Shown here: positions 1 through 5,845 of the stretch, piece by piece | Position numbering within the stretch: position 1 is the stretch's first letter | Layout: every line of letters starts with the position of its first letter | NCBI GenBank assembly: GCA_002399225.1 | Contig: DHDF01000086.1 | Coordinates: forward strand, 9,757-16,492 | Length of the DNA stretch: 6,736 nucleotides | Direction of reading: 5' to 3' | Source of the DNA: a bacterium UBA4883 | Lineage (GTDB): Bacteria > Bacillota > Clostridia > Oscillospirales > Acutalibacteraceae | Made by a program: the position numbers and the translations under genes | Notes under the pieces: generated by a model | Seen by the model: only the letters and a program-made list of their open reading frames with translations | Databases searched by the model: none | Told to the model about the DNA's origin: nothing

Positions 1-98
1 ATGCGGTCCGTCGCCATGCGCGAGTCAAAAAGAAGCTTTTTTCCATTATATACGCCTAAAGTGATGTTGGTATTGCCGATATCCAGAACAAGAATCAT
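1..98 (-). CDS. coaX: Type III pantothenate kinase, N-terminal fragment (cut by window edge)
   Basis: Only the first 32 codons are in the window; the gene continues past base 1. The minus-strand translation begins [17 protein letters not shown] and continues through [11 protein letters not shown]. The D-x-GNTN segment is the phosphate-binding motif of the ASKHA-fold CoaX family, and the following R-x-x-TDR matches the family's conserved N-terminal region. CoaX phosphorylates pantothenate, the first step of coenzyme A synthesis, in the cytoplasm, and is the pantothenate kinase form common in Clostridia and Bacilli. The ATG at 98-96 is supported by GGGAGAG (111-105) six bases upstream and by the family start. 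A promoter lies at 206-178, so the gene is probably transcribed independently of feoB. The identification is strong although only the N-terminus is visible. Confidence 0.9.
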   Translation of the reverse strand, partial: MILVLDIGNTNITLGVYNGKKLLFDSRMATDR

Positions 99-104
99 GG
101 AAAT

Positions 105-111
105 CTCTCCC
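105..111 (-). promoter_or_regulatory. Ribosome binding site of coaX
   Basis: On the minus strand GGGAGAG ends six bases before the ATG at 98-96. It fixes the coaX start. Confidence 0.7.
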
Positions 112-177
112 ACTGCGGAACCGGAAAAATCAAGGCCTGCTTACTCTTCCGGAGCCAACGTTAATTATTTCACAAGT

Positions 178-206
178 ATTATAGCAAAGACTGTTCCGAA
201 TTGCAA
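178..206 (-). promoter_or_regulatory. Sigma-A promoter of coaX (extended -10)
   Basis: Read on the minus strand: -35 TTGCAA (206-201), a 17-base spacer, then a perfect -10 TATAAT (183-178) preceded by TG one base upstream (TGCTATAAT, extended -10). Transcription would start near 171, leaving an untranslated leader of about 73 bases before the coaX ATG at 98. The -35 matches TTGACA at four of six positions, which the extended -10 would offset. I see no convincing riboswitch fold in the leader. Confidence 0.75.
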
Positions 207-307
207 TGCAAAATCGGCGCATCTTTGTTTTTTCAACCGCGGACTGCAGATCGGCTCCTTTTTCAGAAGACCGTGTGCAGGGACCAACGCGCGCAGAGGG
301 GACAAGT

Positions 308-2149
308 TCAGGGTCGCAGTTTTAGAATCAGCATTGCGACCTGGTAAAACAGTGCTGAGGTGTACCAGGCCGTGGCGAACTGATAGACCGCGCTAAACAA
401 AGCAAACCGCAGGCCGGTTTCCCGGCGGATCGCCGCGAGCGCAGCGACGCAGGGAGTGTAAAAAAGGATAAAAATCAGATAGGAACAGGCGCTGACCGGG
501 GTAAACAGAGCTTTCAGCCCTTCTGCGGTATTTCCCGCACAGAGTACGCCGTAAGCGCCCACAATGGATTCTTTGGCAATCAGGCCCGTTAAGAGAGCCA
601 CCGTTTGCTTCCAGCCGCCGAAGCCGCAGAGGGTGAATATTGGAGCAACAGCGCGCCCCGCTGCCGCAAGGAGGCTTTGGGAGCTGTCGGAGATCATCTG
701 AAAATTAGTCGAGACGGATTGCAGCAACCAGATCAGCACCGTTGCGAGGAAGACGGTCGTTCCCGCGCGCTGAAGAAAATCTTTTACCCGTCGGCCGACA
801 TGTTTTCGGATATTTTCCAGCGTCGGCAGCCGGTAATCCGGCAGTTCCATCAGAAACGGGGCGGGTTCCCCGCGCAGCACGGTGTTTTTCAGAAATGCGG
901 CGGAAAGCAGCCCCATCAGCACACCGAGCAAATAAATCAACAGCATGGCCGTGGGCTGGTGGCCGGCGAAAAAGGTTCCGAGGAACAAGGAGTAAACGGG
1001 CAGCTTTGCGCTGCAGGACATAAACGGCGTAATCAGCACGGTCAGGCGCCGGTCTTTTTCATTTTCTAAGATCCGCGTCCCCATCACCGCCGGAACCGTA
1101 CAGCCGAACCCCATCAGCAGCGGGACGAACGAACGACCGGAAAGTCCGATCTTTCTCATCGGCGCGTCCATGATGAACGCGGCGCGCGCCATGTACCCGC
1201 TGTCCTCCAGAAAAGACAGCAGAAAAAACAAAACGGCGATCTGGGGCAAAAACTTCAGAACCGCACCAACCCCTGCAAGGACTCCGTTCAAAAGCAGATC
1301 CCGTACCCAGAAGGAGGCACCGCCGGCCTCTAGAAGCGCCTCCAGCAAACGGGCCGCGCCGTCGATCAGAAGCCCCATGCCATACACCAGCGCCCTGCCG
1401 GCGATGCCGAAGGTCAGGACAAAAACAGAGAGAAGGATCAAAAGAAAAAGCGGAATAGACAAATACCGGCTGGTGGCCACCCGGTCGATCCGCTCCGTAG
1501 CTGTATGAGCTTTCTGACCGCCGGACAGAGTCTTTGAAACAACGGCATGAATTTTCCGGTAGCGGGACTGTGCCTCTGCCAAGTCTGGGTCCTGGCAATC
1601 CTTGGGAACCCATGTGGGCAGGATCGGCCGCGCGGGCCTGCCCAGTGCCCGTGAAGCCGTTTCCAGCAAGGTTCCAATCCCCGTTCCGCGGGTTGCGCAG
1701 ACCGGAACGACCGGAACTCCTAGCAGGACGGAAAGCAACCGGCAATTGACGGTTCCGCCGCGCCGCTTCAGCGCGTCCGTCATGCTCAGTGCCGCAACGA
1801 CTGGAATTCCAAGCTCCATCAGCTGTGTGGTCAGATACAGGCTTCTTTCCAGGCAGGTGGCGTCGATGACATTCAAGATCAAGTCCGGTTTTTCCCGGCG
1901 CAGAAAATTTCTCGCCAAGGCCTCTTCCGGCGTATAGGGCACCAGGGAGTAAACGCCGGGCAGATCCACAATCTGCGCCCTGCCGCCGGCCCAGCGGGCA
2001 ATCCCAGTTTTCTTTTCCACCGTGACGCCGGGCCAGTTGCCGACGGTCGCGCTGGAACCGGTTAGCCGGTTGAACAGTGTCGTTTTCCCGCAGTTCGGAT
2101 TCCCCGCCAGGGCATAAACCGGCTCAGGCCGACGCATCTCGCGCGCCAT
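308..2149 (-). CDS. feoB: FeoB-type ferrous iron transporter (GTPase-coupled membrane protein)
   Basis: The 613-residue protein matches FeoB, a GTP-driven Fe(II) importer of the cytoplasmic membrane. An N-terminal G domain shows G1 GNPNCGKT (16-23), switch I around GVTVE (41-45), G3 DLPG (62-65) and a G5-like CATRGTGI (151-158). The membrane part starts near residue 230 and carries FeoB core motifs: MGFGCTVPAVMGTR (346-359), FMSCSAKLPVY (376-386), AKESIVG (525-531) and YTPCVA (564-569). Their cysteines (350, 379, 567) sit in the proposed pore region. Two oddities: G4 reads SMTD (122-125) rather than NxxD, and the stretch between the G domain and the first membrane helix is only about 60 residues, so the helical GDI domain is much reduced and the protein is shorter than the usual 650-plus. 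The gene is last in an operon with spmA and spmB. Its ATG lies one base after the spmB stop with no good ribosome site, so translation is probably coupled. No feoA is present. Metal specificity is inferred from family. Confidence 0.9.
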   Translation of the reverse strand: MAREMRRPEPVYALAGNPNCGKTTLFNRLTGSSATVGNWPGVTVEKKTGIARWAGGRAQIVDLPGVYSLVPYTPEEALARNFLRREKPDLILNVIDATCLERSLYLTTQLMELGIPVVAALSMTDALKRRGGTVNCRLLSVLLGVPVVPVCATRGTGIGTLLETASRALGRPARPILPTWVPKDCQDPDLAEAQSRYRKIHAVVSKTLSGGQKAHTATERIDRVATSRYLSIPLFLLILLSVFVLTFGIAGRALVYGMGLLIDGAARLLEALLEAGGASFWVRDLLLNGVLAGVGAVLKFLPQIAVLFFLLSFLEDSGYMARAAFIMDAPMRKIGLSGRSFVPLLMGFGCTVPAVMGTRILENEKDRRLTVLITPFMSCSAKLPVYSLFLGTFFAGHQPTAMLLIYLLGVLMGLLSAAFLKNTVLRGEPAPFLMELPDYRLPTLENIRKHVGRRVKDFLQRAGTTVFLATVLIWLLQSVSTNFQMISDSSQSLLAAAGRAVAPIFTLCGFGGWKQTVALLTGLIAKESIVGAYGVLCAGNTAEGLKALFTPVSACSYLIFILFYTPCVAALAAIRRETGLRFALFSAVYQFATAWYTSALFYQVAMLILKLRP

Positions 2150-2150
2150 A

Positions 2151-2672
2151 TCAAGAAAAAAGCAGCCGGACCGTCAGAGCCGATACAATACAGACGGTCA
2201 GGTCTGCGGTTAAAGCGGCGGGAATGGTGTGGCGGGTCTTATGGATGCTGACGGCCCCGAAATAAACGGCGACGGCATAAAAAGTTGTTTCCGTCGAACC
2301 GGACATCACCGAGGCAACGCGCCCAATCAGGCTGTCCGGTCCATAATCCTTGTAGATCTGCGCAAGAACGGCAGTGGAACCGCTGCCGGAAATCGGGCGG
2401 ATCAGCGCAAGCGGCATCACCTGCTTCGGCAGGCCGATCAGCCGCGCCGCCGGGGCCAGAAAGGACGAAAGGAGGTCGAGCGCGCCGGAGGCGCTGAGCA
2501 TGGTGACCGCCATAATCAGTCCAATCAGCGACGGAAGAATCGAAACGGTGGAGCGCAGCCCCTCTTTGGCTCCGGAAACAAAAGTGTCAAAGACCGGCAC
2601 TTTTCGAAAGAAACCAAACAGAACGATGCACAGGACCACGACCGGCATCGCAATAAGTCCAAGTTTATCCAC
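2151..2672 (-). CDS. spmB: Spore maturation protein B
   Basis: A 173-residue hydrophobic protein of SpmB length with several membrane helices. The family signature RPISGSGS is at 92-99, followed by a second conserved stretch SVMSGSTETTFY at 121-132. In Bacillus subtilis SpmA and SpmB are needed for full spore-core dehydration and heat resistance; the molecular activity is not settled. The family is placed in the nucleoside-recognition/Gate membrane fold, as are SpmA and the FeoB pore. The start is GTG (2672-2670), supported by GGAAGG (2686-2681) eight bases upstream. It overlaps the end of spmA by 8 bases, and its TGA is one base before the feoB ATG, so the three genes form one transcription unit. 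Confidence 0.93.
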   Translation of the reverse strand: MDKLGLIAMPVVVLCIVLFGFFRKVPVFDTFVSGAKEGLRSTVSILPSLIGLIMAVTMLSASGALDLLSSFLAPAARLIGLPKQVMPLALIRPISGSGSTAVLAQIYKDYGPDSLIGRVASVMSGSTETTFYAVAVYFGAVSIHKTRHTIPAALTADLTVCIVSALTVRLLFS

Positions 2673-3252
2673 CGGAAAAGCCTTCCATCATCTTTGCCAC
2701 CGTCAGACCGACAGCCACCGAGCAAAAGGAGGTAACCCAAACCGCCGGCAAAATACTGAACGGGGCGGCGGAACCGTACTGTGCCCTCAGGGTGCCCAAA
2801 AAAGTTGGGATCACCTGAATGGACGCCGTGTTTAAAACCACAAACGTCACCATGGAGTTATCCGCGGTTTGCGTCGGATTGTCTTTTTTCAGTTCCTGCA
2901 TGGCGGCGATGCCGAGGGGGGTCGCGGCATTGCCCAGCCCGAGCAGATTCGCCGTGATGTTCATGCACATGGCCTTTACGGCCGGGCCGCCCGGCTTGCA
3001 GTCCGGGAACAGCCGGCGCATCAGGGGATTCAGCGCCCTGGCAAGCAAAAGGGTCAGCCCGCCTTCATCTGCGATTTTCATCAGACCGGTCCACGCGCAC
3101 ATCATGCCCGTCATCGAAAACACCAGCGTGACCGCATCGGAGGCTCCGTTTAAGATCGCGTCGGAAAGCGGCCCCATCCTGCCGGTGACGACGGCGCAAA
3201 AAATACTGAATAAAATCATTCCAGCCCAGATGTAATTTAACAGTTTGTTCAT
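2665..3252 (-). CDS. spmA: Spore maturation protein A
   Basis: A 195-residue integral membrane protein with the SpmA hallmark N-x-x-ANLLGLGNAATPLG at 98-114 and the conserved W-TGLMKIA-x-x-GG block at 54-65. It is co-required with SpmB for spore-core dehydration in Bacillus. It belongs to the nucleoside-recognition/Gate family, and its substrate is unknown. The ATG at 3252-3250 follows a purine-rich GGGAAGGGG that nearly abuts the start, so spacing is tight; the start nevertheless agrees with the family, in which the first helix follows within a few residues. It is the first gene of the spmA-spmB-feoB operon and is divergent from the AbrB-family gene across a 174-base AT-rich gap. I could not find a convincing sporulation-sigma promoter upstream. 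Confidence 0.93.
   Translation of the reverse strand: MNKLLNYIWAGMILFSIFCAVVTGRMGPLSDAILNGASDAVTLVFSMTGMMCAWTGLMKIADEGGLTLLLARALNPLMRRLFPDCKPGGPAVKAMCMNITANLLGLGNAATPLGIAAMQELKKDNPTQTADNSMVTFVVLNTASIQVIPTFLGTLRAQYGSAAPFSILPAVWVTSFCSVAVGLTVAKMMEGFSGG
2681..2686 (-). promoter_or_regulatory. Ribosome binding site of spmB inside the spmA 3' end
   Basis: GGAAGG on the minus strand lies eight bases before the GTG start of spmB (2672-2670). It is inside the last codons of spmA and supports the GTG start. Confidence 0.6.
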
Positions 3253-3346
3253 CCCCTTCCCAGAAATTGACTGTATAATTACTATTCGTAACTCAAGTTT
3301 AATATTATGGATCAGGGAAAAGTTTTTGCTTTTTCAGTGTAACCAA

Positions 3347-3375
3347 TTGACAAATTTGGAAAATTATATTATAGT
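3347..3375 (+). promoter_or_regulatory. Sigma-A promoter of the AbrB-family gene
   Basis: A perfect -35 TTGACA (3347-3352), a 17-base spacer, and -10 TATAGT (3370-3375, five of six consensus). Transcription is expected near 3382, giving a leader of about 45 bases. An AT-rich inverted repeat, AAAATTA (3360-3366) and TAATTTT (3375-3381) with an 8-base spacer, brackets the -10 and could be an operator. CCAA/TTGG arms (3343-3346 and 3356-3359) flank the -35. Confidence 0.8.
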
Positions 3376-3411
3376 AATTTTGGTCGGGCAAAATTTGCTC
3401 ATGATTGGTGA

Positions 3412-3418
3412 AAGGAAG
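3412..3418 (+). promoter_or_regulatory. Ribosome binding site for the TTG-started AbrB-family gene
   Basis: AAGGAAG ends eight bases before TTG at 3427. An in-frame TGA at 3409-3411 rules out any longer reading, so this site decides the rare TTG start. Confidence 0.7.
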
Positions 3419-3426
3419 TACTTTTA

Positions 3427-3702
3427 TTGAAATCAACAGGCATCGTAAGAAAAGTTGATGAATTAGGCCGCATTGTGCTGCCGAAAGAATTGAGGGTTAC
3501 TCTAAATATTCATGAAAAGGATCCTCTTGAAATTTTTGTCGACGAAGACAACCGGATTGTTCTGCAAAAATATGAGCCCGCTTGTATTTTTTGCAACGGA
3601 ATGAACGGCATTATCAACTTCGGCGGTCATAATATCTGCCGGGACTGTCTTCAGAAGCTTGCAAAAGTAGCGAATGAAGAAGTGGAAAAAGACAACTTTT
3701 AA
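3427..3702 (+). CDS. AbrB/SpoVT-family transition-state regulator with C-terminal CxxC pair
   Basis: A 91-residue DNA-binding protein. Residues 1-48 are a classic AbrB swapped-hairpin domain: MKSTGIVRKVDELGRIVLPK, then ELR and a beta-rich segment ending in RIVLQKYEP. Proteins of this type bind AT-rich DNA as dimers or tetramers and control transition-state and sporulation genes in Firmicutes. The tail carries CIFC (53-56) and CRDC (71-74), 14 residues apart, a likely zinc-binding ribbon seen in clostridial AbrB proteins and absent from B. subtilis AbrB. The start is TTG, with a good ribosome site eight bases upstream and an in-frame stop just before. A near-consensus sigma-A promoter with an AT-rich dyad lies upstream, so self-regulation is plausible. 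The HD-domain gene follows after 71 bases with no clear terminator. I do not assign abrB or spoVT because the targets are unknown. Confidence 0.9.
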   Translation: MKSTGIVRKVDELGRIVLPKELRVTLNIHEKDPLEIFVDEDNRIVLQKYEPACIFCNGMNGIINFGGHNICRDCLQKLAKVANEEVEKDNF

Positions 3703-3773
3703 TTTTTTGGCGCATCGGCCGCCTGTTTCGTCTGGAGGGAATTTTTCATCCTTTGCCGAAGGGAAAAACTTGC

Positions 3774-4271
3774 ATGTATCTATCAAAAGAAGAAAAAACA
3801 TATTTTAACAGTTGTGTCGCCGAGCTGCTTCGATCAGAACAGGTGCGCCGGATGGATTCGTTTCCCCAGCACGCCGACGTTACCTGTCTGAACCATTGTC
3901 TGTTTGTCGCCTATACCAGTTTCTGGCTGAGTAAACGGCTCGGCTTGTCTTTTGACCGCAGAAGCCTGATCCGCGGAGCTGTGCTGCATGACTTCTTTCT
4001 GTATGACTGGCATGAGAAAAGCGGCAGAAAGGGCTTGCACGGGTTTACGCATCCCCGCACGGCGCTGGAAAACGCGCAGGAACAGTTTCAACTGAACAAG
4101 CGGGAAAAGGACATCATTCTGCGGCACATGTGGCCGCTGACTCCGATCCCGCCGAAATACAGGGAAAGTTATTTGGTCAGCTTTGCAGATAAGCTTTGTT
4201 CCGTTCTGGAAACACTCCAGCTTTGCCGGCCGGCATGGAAAAGTCAGGCAACGACAAAGGGAGTTCCGTAA
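3774..4271 (+). CDS. HD-domain protein, putative metal-dependent phosphohydrolase
   Basis: A 165-residue cytoplasmic protein of the HD superfamily, whose members hydrolyse phosphoester bonds of nucleotides or cyclic nucleotides using a His/Asp metal site. The expected ligands are in order: H41 (NHCLFVAY), H72-D73 (AVLHDFF), then H93 and H118 (LRHMWPL) as accessory histidines, and D139 (SFADK). The layout resembles small uncharacterised clostridial HD proteins. No second catalytic domain is present and the substrate cannot be told from sequence. I chose the ATG at 3774, preceded by GAAGGG (3758-3763). An in-frame TTG at 3753 would add seven residues; it has a stronger GGAGGG (3734-3739) upstream but at 13 bases, so the start is uncertain. 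The gene is probably cotranscribed with the AbrB-family gene and ends just before a strong terminator. Confidence 0.85.
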   Translation: MYLSKEEKTYFNSCVAELLRSEQVRRMDSFPQHADVTCLNHCLFVAYTSFWLSKRLGLSFDRRSLIRGAVLHDFFLYDWHEKSGRKGLHGFTHPRTALENAQEQFQLNKREKDIILRHMWPLTPIPPKYRESYLVSFADKLCSVLETLQLCRPAWKSQATTKGVP

Positions 4272-4292
4272 AGAGAATTCGTTCCAACGACA

Positions 4293-4347
4293 AAAGCCCG
4301 TCTTTCGCGAAAATGTGCGTGAAAGACGGGCTTTGTATGGATTTTTT
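4293..4347. terminator. Bidirectional intrinsic terminator between HD gene and perR
   Basis: A 14-bp perfect stem, AAAGCCCGTCTTTC (4293-4306) against GAAAGACGGGCTTT (4321-4334), with a 14-base interior that can add three more pairs including one wobble. On the plus strand it is followed eight bases later by a run of six T (4342-4347). On the minus strand the stem runs into a CTTTTGTCGTT stretch, a weaker U-tract. It lies between the convergent HD gene and perR and should stop both transcripts. Confidence 0.9.
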
Positions 4348-4388
4348 GAATTTTCCAGCGTTCTGCCGGAAAATTCACGAATAAAAAC

Positions 4389-4787
4389 TCACCGTATTTT
4401 TTTGAAACAGTCCGGGCAAATTCCCCGAAGGAGCAGGTCGGCCGAATCAATCCGCATATGGTATTCCTTTTCTATCTGCGCCATCCGATCCGGGTTAATA
4501 AACTCTTCTGGGACGTCCAGAACACAGCCGCATTCCGAGCAGACAAAATGCGTATGCGGCTTGACGTTTCCGTCAAATCGTTCCTGCCCATTGACCACAC
4601 CAATGCTGATGATGGTGCCATCCTCCTTGAACTGGGCCAGGTTCCGGTAAACCGTACCCAAGCTTAAATCCGGATACTCCGGCTTTAGTTTCTCATAGAT
4701 CCAGTCCGCCGTCGGATGCGAAGTAGTGGAACGAACCGCATTTAAAATGGCTTCCCGCTTCCGGCTGTAATTTCTTCTCTTTTCCAT
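4389..4787 (-). CDS. perR: Fur-family repressor of the PerR type
   Basis: A 132-residue protein with a winged-helix DNA-binding half (about 1-70, including HPTADWIYEKL and SLGTVYRNL) and a C-terminal dimer and metal half. Two CxxC pairs, C83/C86 and C124/C127, form the structural zinc site. The five regulatory-metal ligands of B. subtilis PerR (His37, Asp85, His91, His93, Asp104) have counterparts at H24, D72, H78, H80 and D91. The aspartate at the Asp104 position, where Fur usually has Glu, favours PerR, a Fe/Mn repressor inactivated by peroxide-driven oxidation of its histidines. The N-terminus is short, with YSRKR in place of the usual T-x-QR. The ATG at 4787-4785 follows AGAGGTGA. The gene has its own promoter, faces the HD gene convergently and is divergent from the YitT-family gene. 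PerR rather than Fur or Zur is a residue-based inference. Confidence 0.88.
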   Translation of the reverse strand: MEKRRNYSRKREAILNAVRSTTSHPTADWIYEKLKPEYPDLSLGTVYRNLAQFKEDGTIISIGVVNGQERFDGNVKPHTHFVCSECGCVLDVPEEFINPDRMAQIEKEYHMRIDSADLLLRGICPDCFKKIR

Positions 4788-4790
4788 GAC

Positions 4791-4798
4791 TCACCTCT
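4791..4798 (-). promoter_or_regulatory. Ribosome binding site of perR
   Basis: AGAGGTGA on the minus strand ends three bases before the ATG, placing the AGG core in normal register with the start at 4787. Confidence 0.7.
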
Positions 4799-4834
4799 TG
4801 GCAATGATTTAATAATGAGAATCTTTCTTGAATT

Positions 4835-4863
4835 AGAATAGCATATTTTTTTTCATTTGTAAA
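4835..4863 (-). promoter_or_regulatory. Sigma-A promoter of perR
   Basis: Minus strand: -35 TTTACA (4863-4858, five of six), a 17-base spacer, extended -10 TGCTATTCT with the hexamer at 4840-4835. Transcription should start near 4828, leaving about 40 bases to the ATG. Partly symmetric AT-rich segments just downstream (4815-4829 and 4825-4838) are the likeliest autoregulatory site, but none is a clean Per or Fur box. Confidence 0.65.
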
Positions 4864-4908
4864 GAACGCCTTACAACTGGAAACCATCTGAAAGGAGAAT
4901 GAAGCATC

Positions 4909-5790
4909 TTGACAAAAGCACCTAAAGATGGAGAAGAGCCCGGCATGAAAAGTGGTATTTTTAAAGAGTATGCCATCATTTCAGTGAGCACATTCATCCT
5001 AGCGGTCGGCATTTACTTTTTCAAATTCCCGAACGATTTCACATTTGGCGGAGTTTCTGGTCTGTCGGTGGTGCTGGGGCGTGTCACTCCCTTTTCTCCG
5101 GCGGGCGCAAACTTTCTGCTCAATCTTCTATTAGACCTCGGCGGCTTTCTGTTCCTCGGGAAGGATTTTGGCATGAAAACGGTTTACTCCAGCCTTCTGC
5201 TTTCCAGTATGGTCTGGGGATTGGAGCGGCTGATGCCGCTGGCGCGCCCGCTGACCGATGAGCCGATGCTGGAGCTTGTGTTCGCGGTGCTGCTGCCCGC
5301 CTTCGGCTCCGCCCTTCTGTTTCACGAGGGCGCTTCCTCCGGCGGAACCGATATCATCGCGATGATCCTGAAAAAATACACGAGCGTGGACATCGGCAAG
5401 GCGCTTTTCCTCAGCGACCTGCTCATCACGCTTTCTTCCTTTTTTGTATTTAACATCAAAACGGCTCTGTTTTCTTTTCTCGGCCTGCTGTCAAAATCGC
5501 TGATCGTCGACAGCGTGATTGAAGGCATCAACCTGAATAAATACTTCACCGTCATCTGCACGGAGCCAAAGCCGATCCTGGACTATATTACGAACCAGCT
5601 TGACCGCAGCGCGACGGTGTGCGACGGTCTCGGGGCTTATTCGCACCGCCGGAAATACATCATTTTTACCGTGATGAGCCGCTCCCAGGCGGCGCAGCTG
5701 CGCCGCTACATTCGCCGAACCGAACCGGACGCCTTCCTGCTGATCTGCAACACCAGCGAGATTATCGGCAAGGGATTTCACAGCGAATAA
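4909..5790 (+). CDS. YitT-family membrane protein (DUF161/DUF2179)
   Basis: A 293-residue protein with about five hydrophobic segments in residues 20-200 and a soluble C-terminal domain (about 210-290) of the DUF2179 kind. Family marks are FGGVSG (46-51) and GASSGGTDIIAMIL (141-154). YitT-like proteins are very common in Firmicutes, often in several copies; their transport or signalling role is not established. The TTG at 4909 is favoured by AAAGGAG (4891-4897), 11 bases upstream. The ATG at 4945, preceded by GGAG at a similar distance, would give 281 residues and an N-terminus closer to relatives (MKSGIFKEYAI), so the start is open. The gene ends in tandem TAA TAA, followed at once by a hairpin. 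I see no clear sigma-A promoter for it; its control region is shared with perR. Confidence 0.88.
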   Translation: MTKAPKDGEEPGMKSGIFKEYAIISVSTFILAVGIYFFKFPNDFTFGGVSGLSVVLGRVTPFSPAGANFLLNLLLDLGGFLFLGKDFGMKTVYSSLLLSSMVWGLERLMPLARPLTDEPMLELVFAVLLPAFGSALLFHEGASSGGTDIIAMILKKYTSVDIGKALFLSDLLITLSSFFVFNIKTALFSFLGLLSKSLIVDSVIEGINLNKYFTVICTEPKPILDYITNQLDRSATVCDGLGAYSHRRKYIIFTVMSRSQAAQLRRYIRRTEPDAFLLICNTSEIIGKGFHSE

Positions 5791-5797
5791 TAAGCTG

Positions 5798-5827
5798 GCA
5801 GCCGGGCGGTTTTTGCCGCCCGGCTGC
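5798..5827. terminator. GC-rich hairpin between convergent YitT-family and flippase genes
   Basis: A perfect 12-bp stem, GCAGCCGGGCGG (5798-5809) against CCGCCCGGCTGC (5816-5827), with loop TTTTTG. It starts seven bases after the YitT-family stop codon and ends 18 bases before the stop of the convergent flippase gene. The position and strength suit a shared terminator, but neither side has a proper T-tract, so it may block RNA decay or terminate only partly. Confidence 0.7.
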
Positions 5828-5845
5828 TTGGATCAAAACACTGGT

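Noticed and set aside
200..307. Terminator after feoB
   Set aside because: No stem of useful length followed by T residues could be found in the minus-strand sequence after the feoB stop; short CTGCA and CCGCGG palindromes are not enough.
1..396. Plus-strand open frame of 131 codons at the left edge
   Set aside because: It runs antisense to coaX and the feoB end, has no family resemblance, and the coaX reading of the same DNA is clear.
605..1069. Plus-strand open frame of 154 codons, and similar ones up to 1937
   Set aside because: All are antisense shadows of feoB; compositions are Arg/Gly/Pro rich with no recognisable domain.
2229..2835. Long plus-strand frames opposite spmB and spmA
   Set aside because: Shadows of the GC-rich minus-strand genes, low-complexity and highly charged translations.
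3303..3310. CATAATAT on the minus strand as a sigma-E type -10 for spmA
   Set aside because: It fits the CATAnnnT core, but there is no ATA-type -35 element at the right distance, so it is not called as a promoter.
3245..3430. Plus-strand 61-codon frame over the intergenic promoter region
   Set aside because: It spans the promoter and ribosome site of the AbrB-family gene, starts without a ribosome site and shows no family resemblance.
3709..3726. Hairpin after the AbrB-family gene (GGCG/CGCC)
   Set aside because: Only four base pairs and the T run precedes the stem rather than following it, so not a terminator.
5131..5781. Minus-strand frames inside the YitT-family gene
   Set aside because: Antisense shadows of a well-supported family gene.
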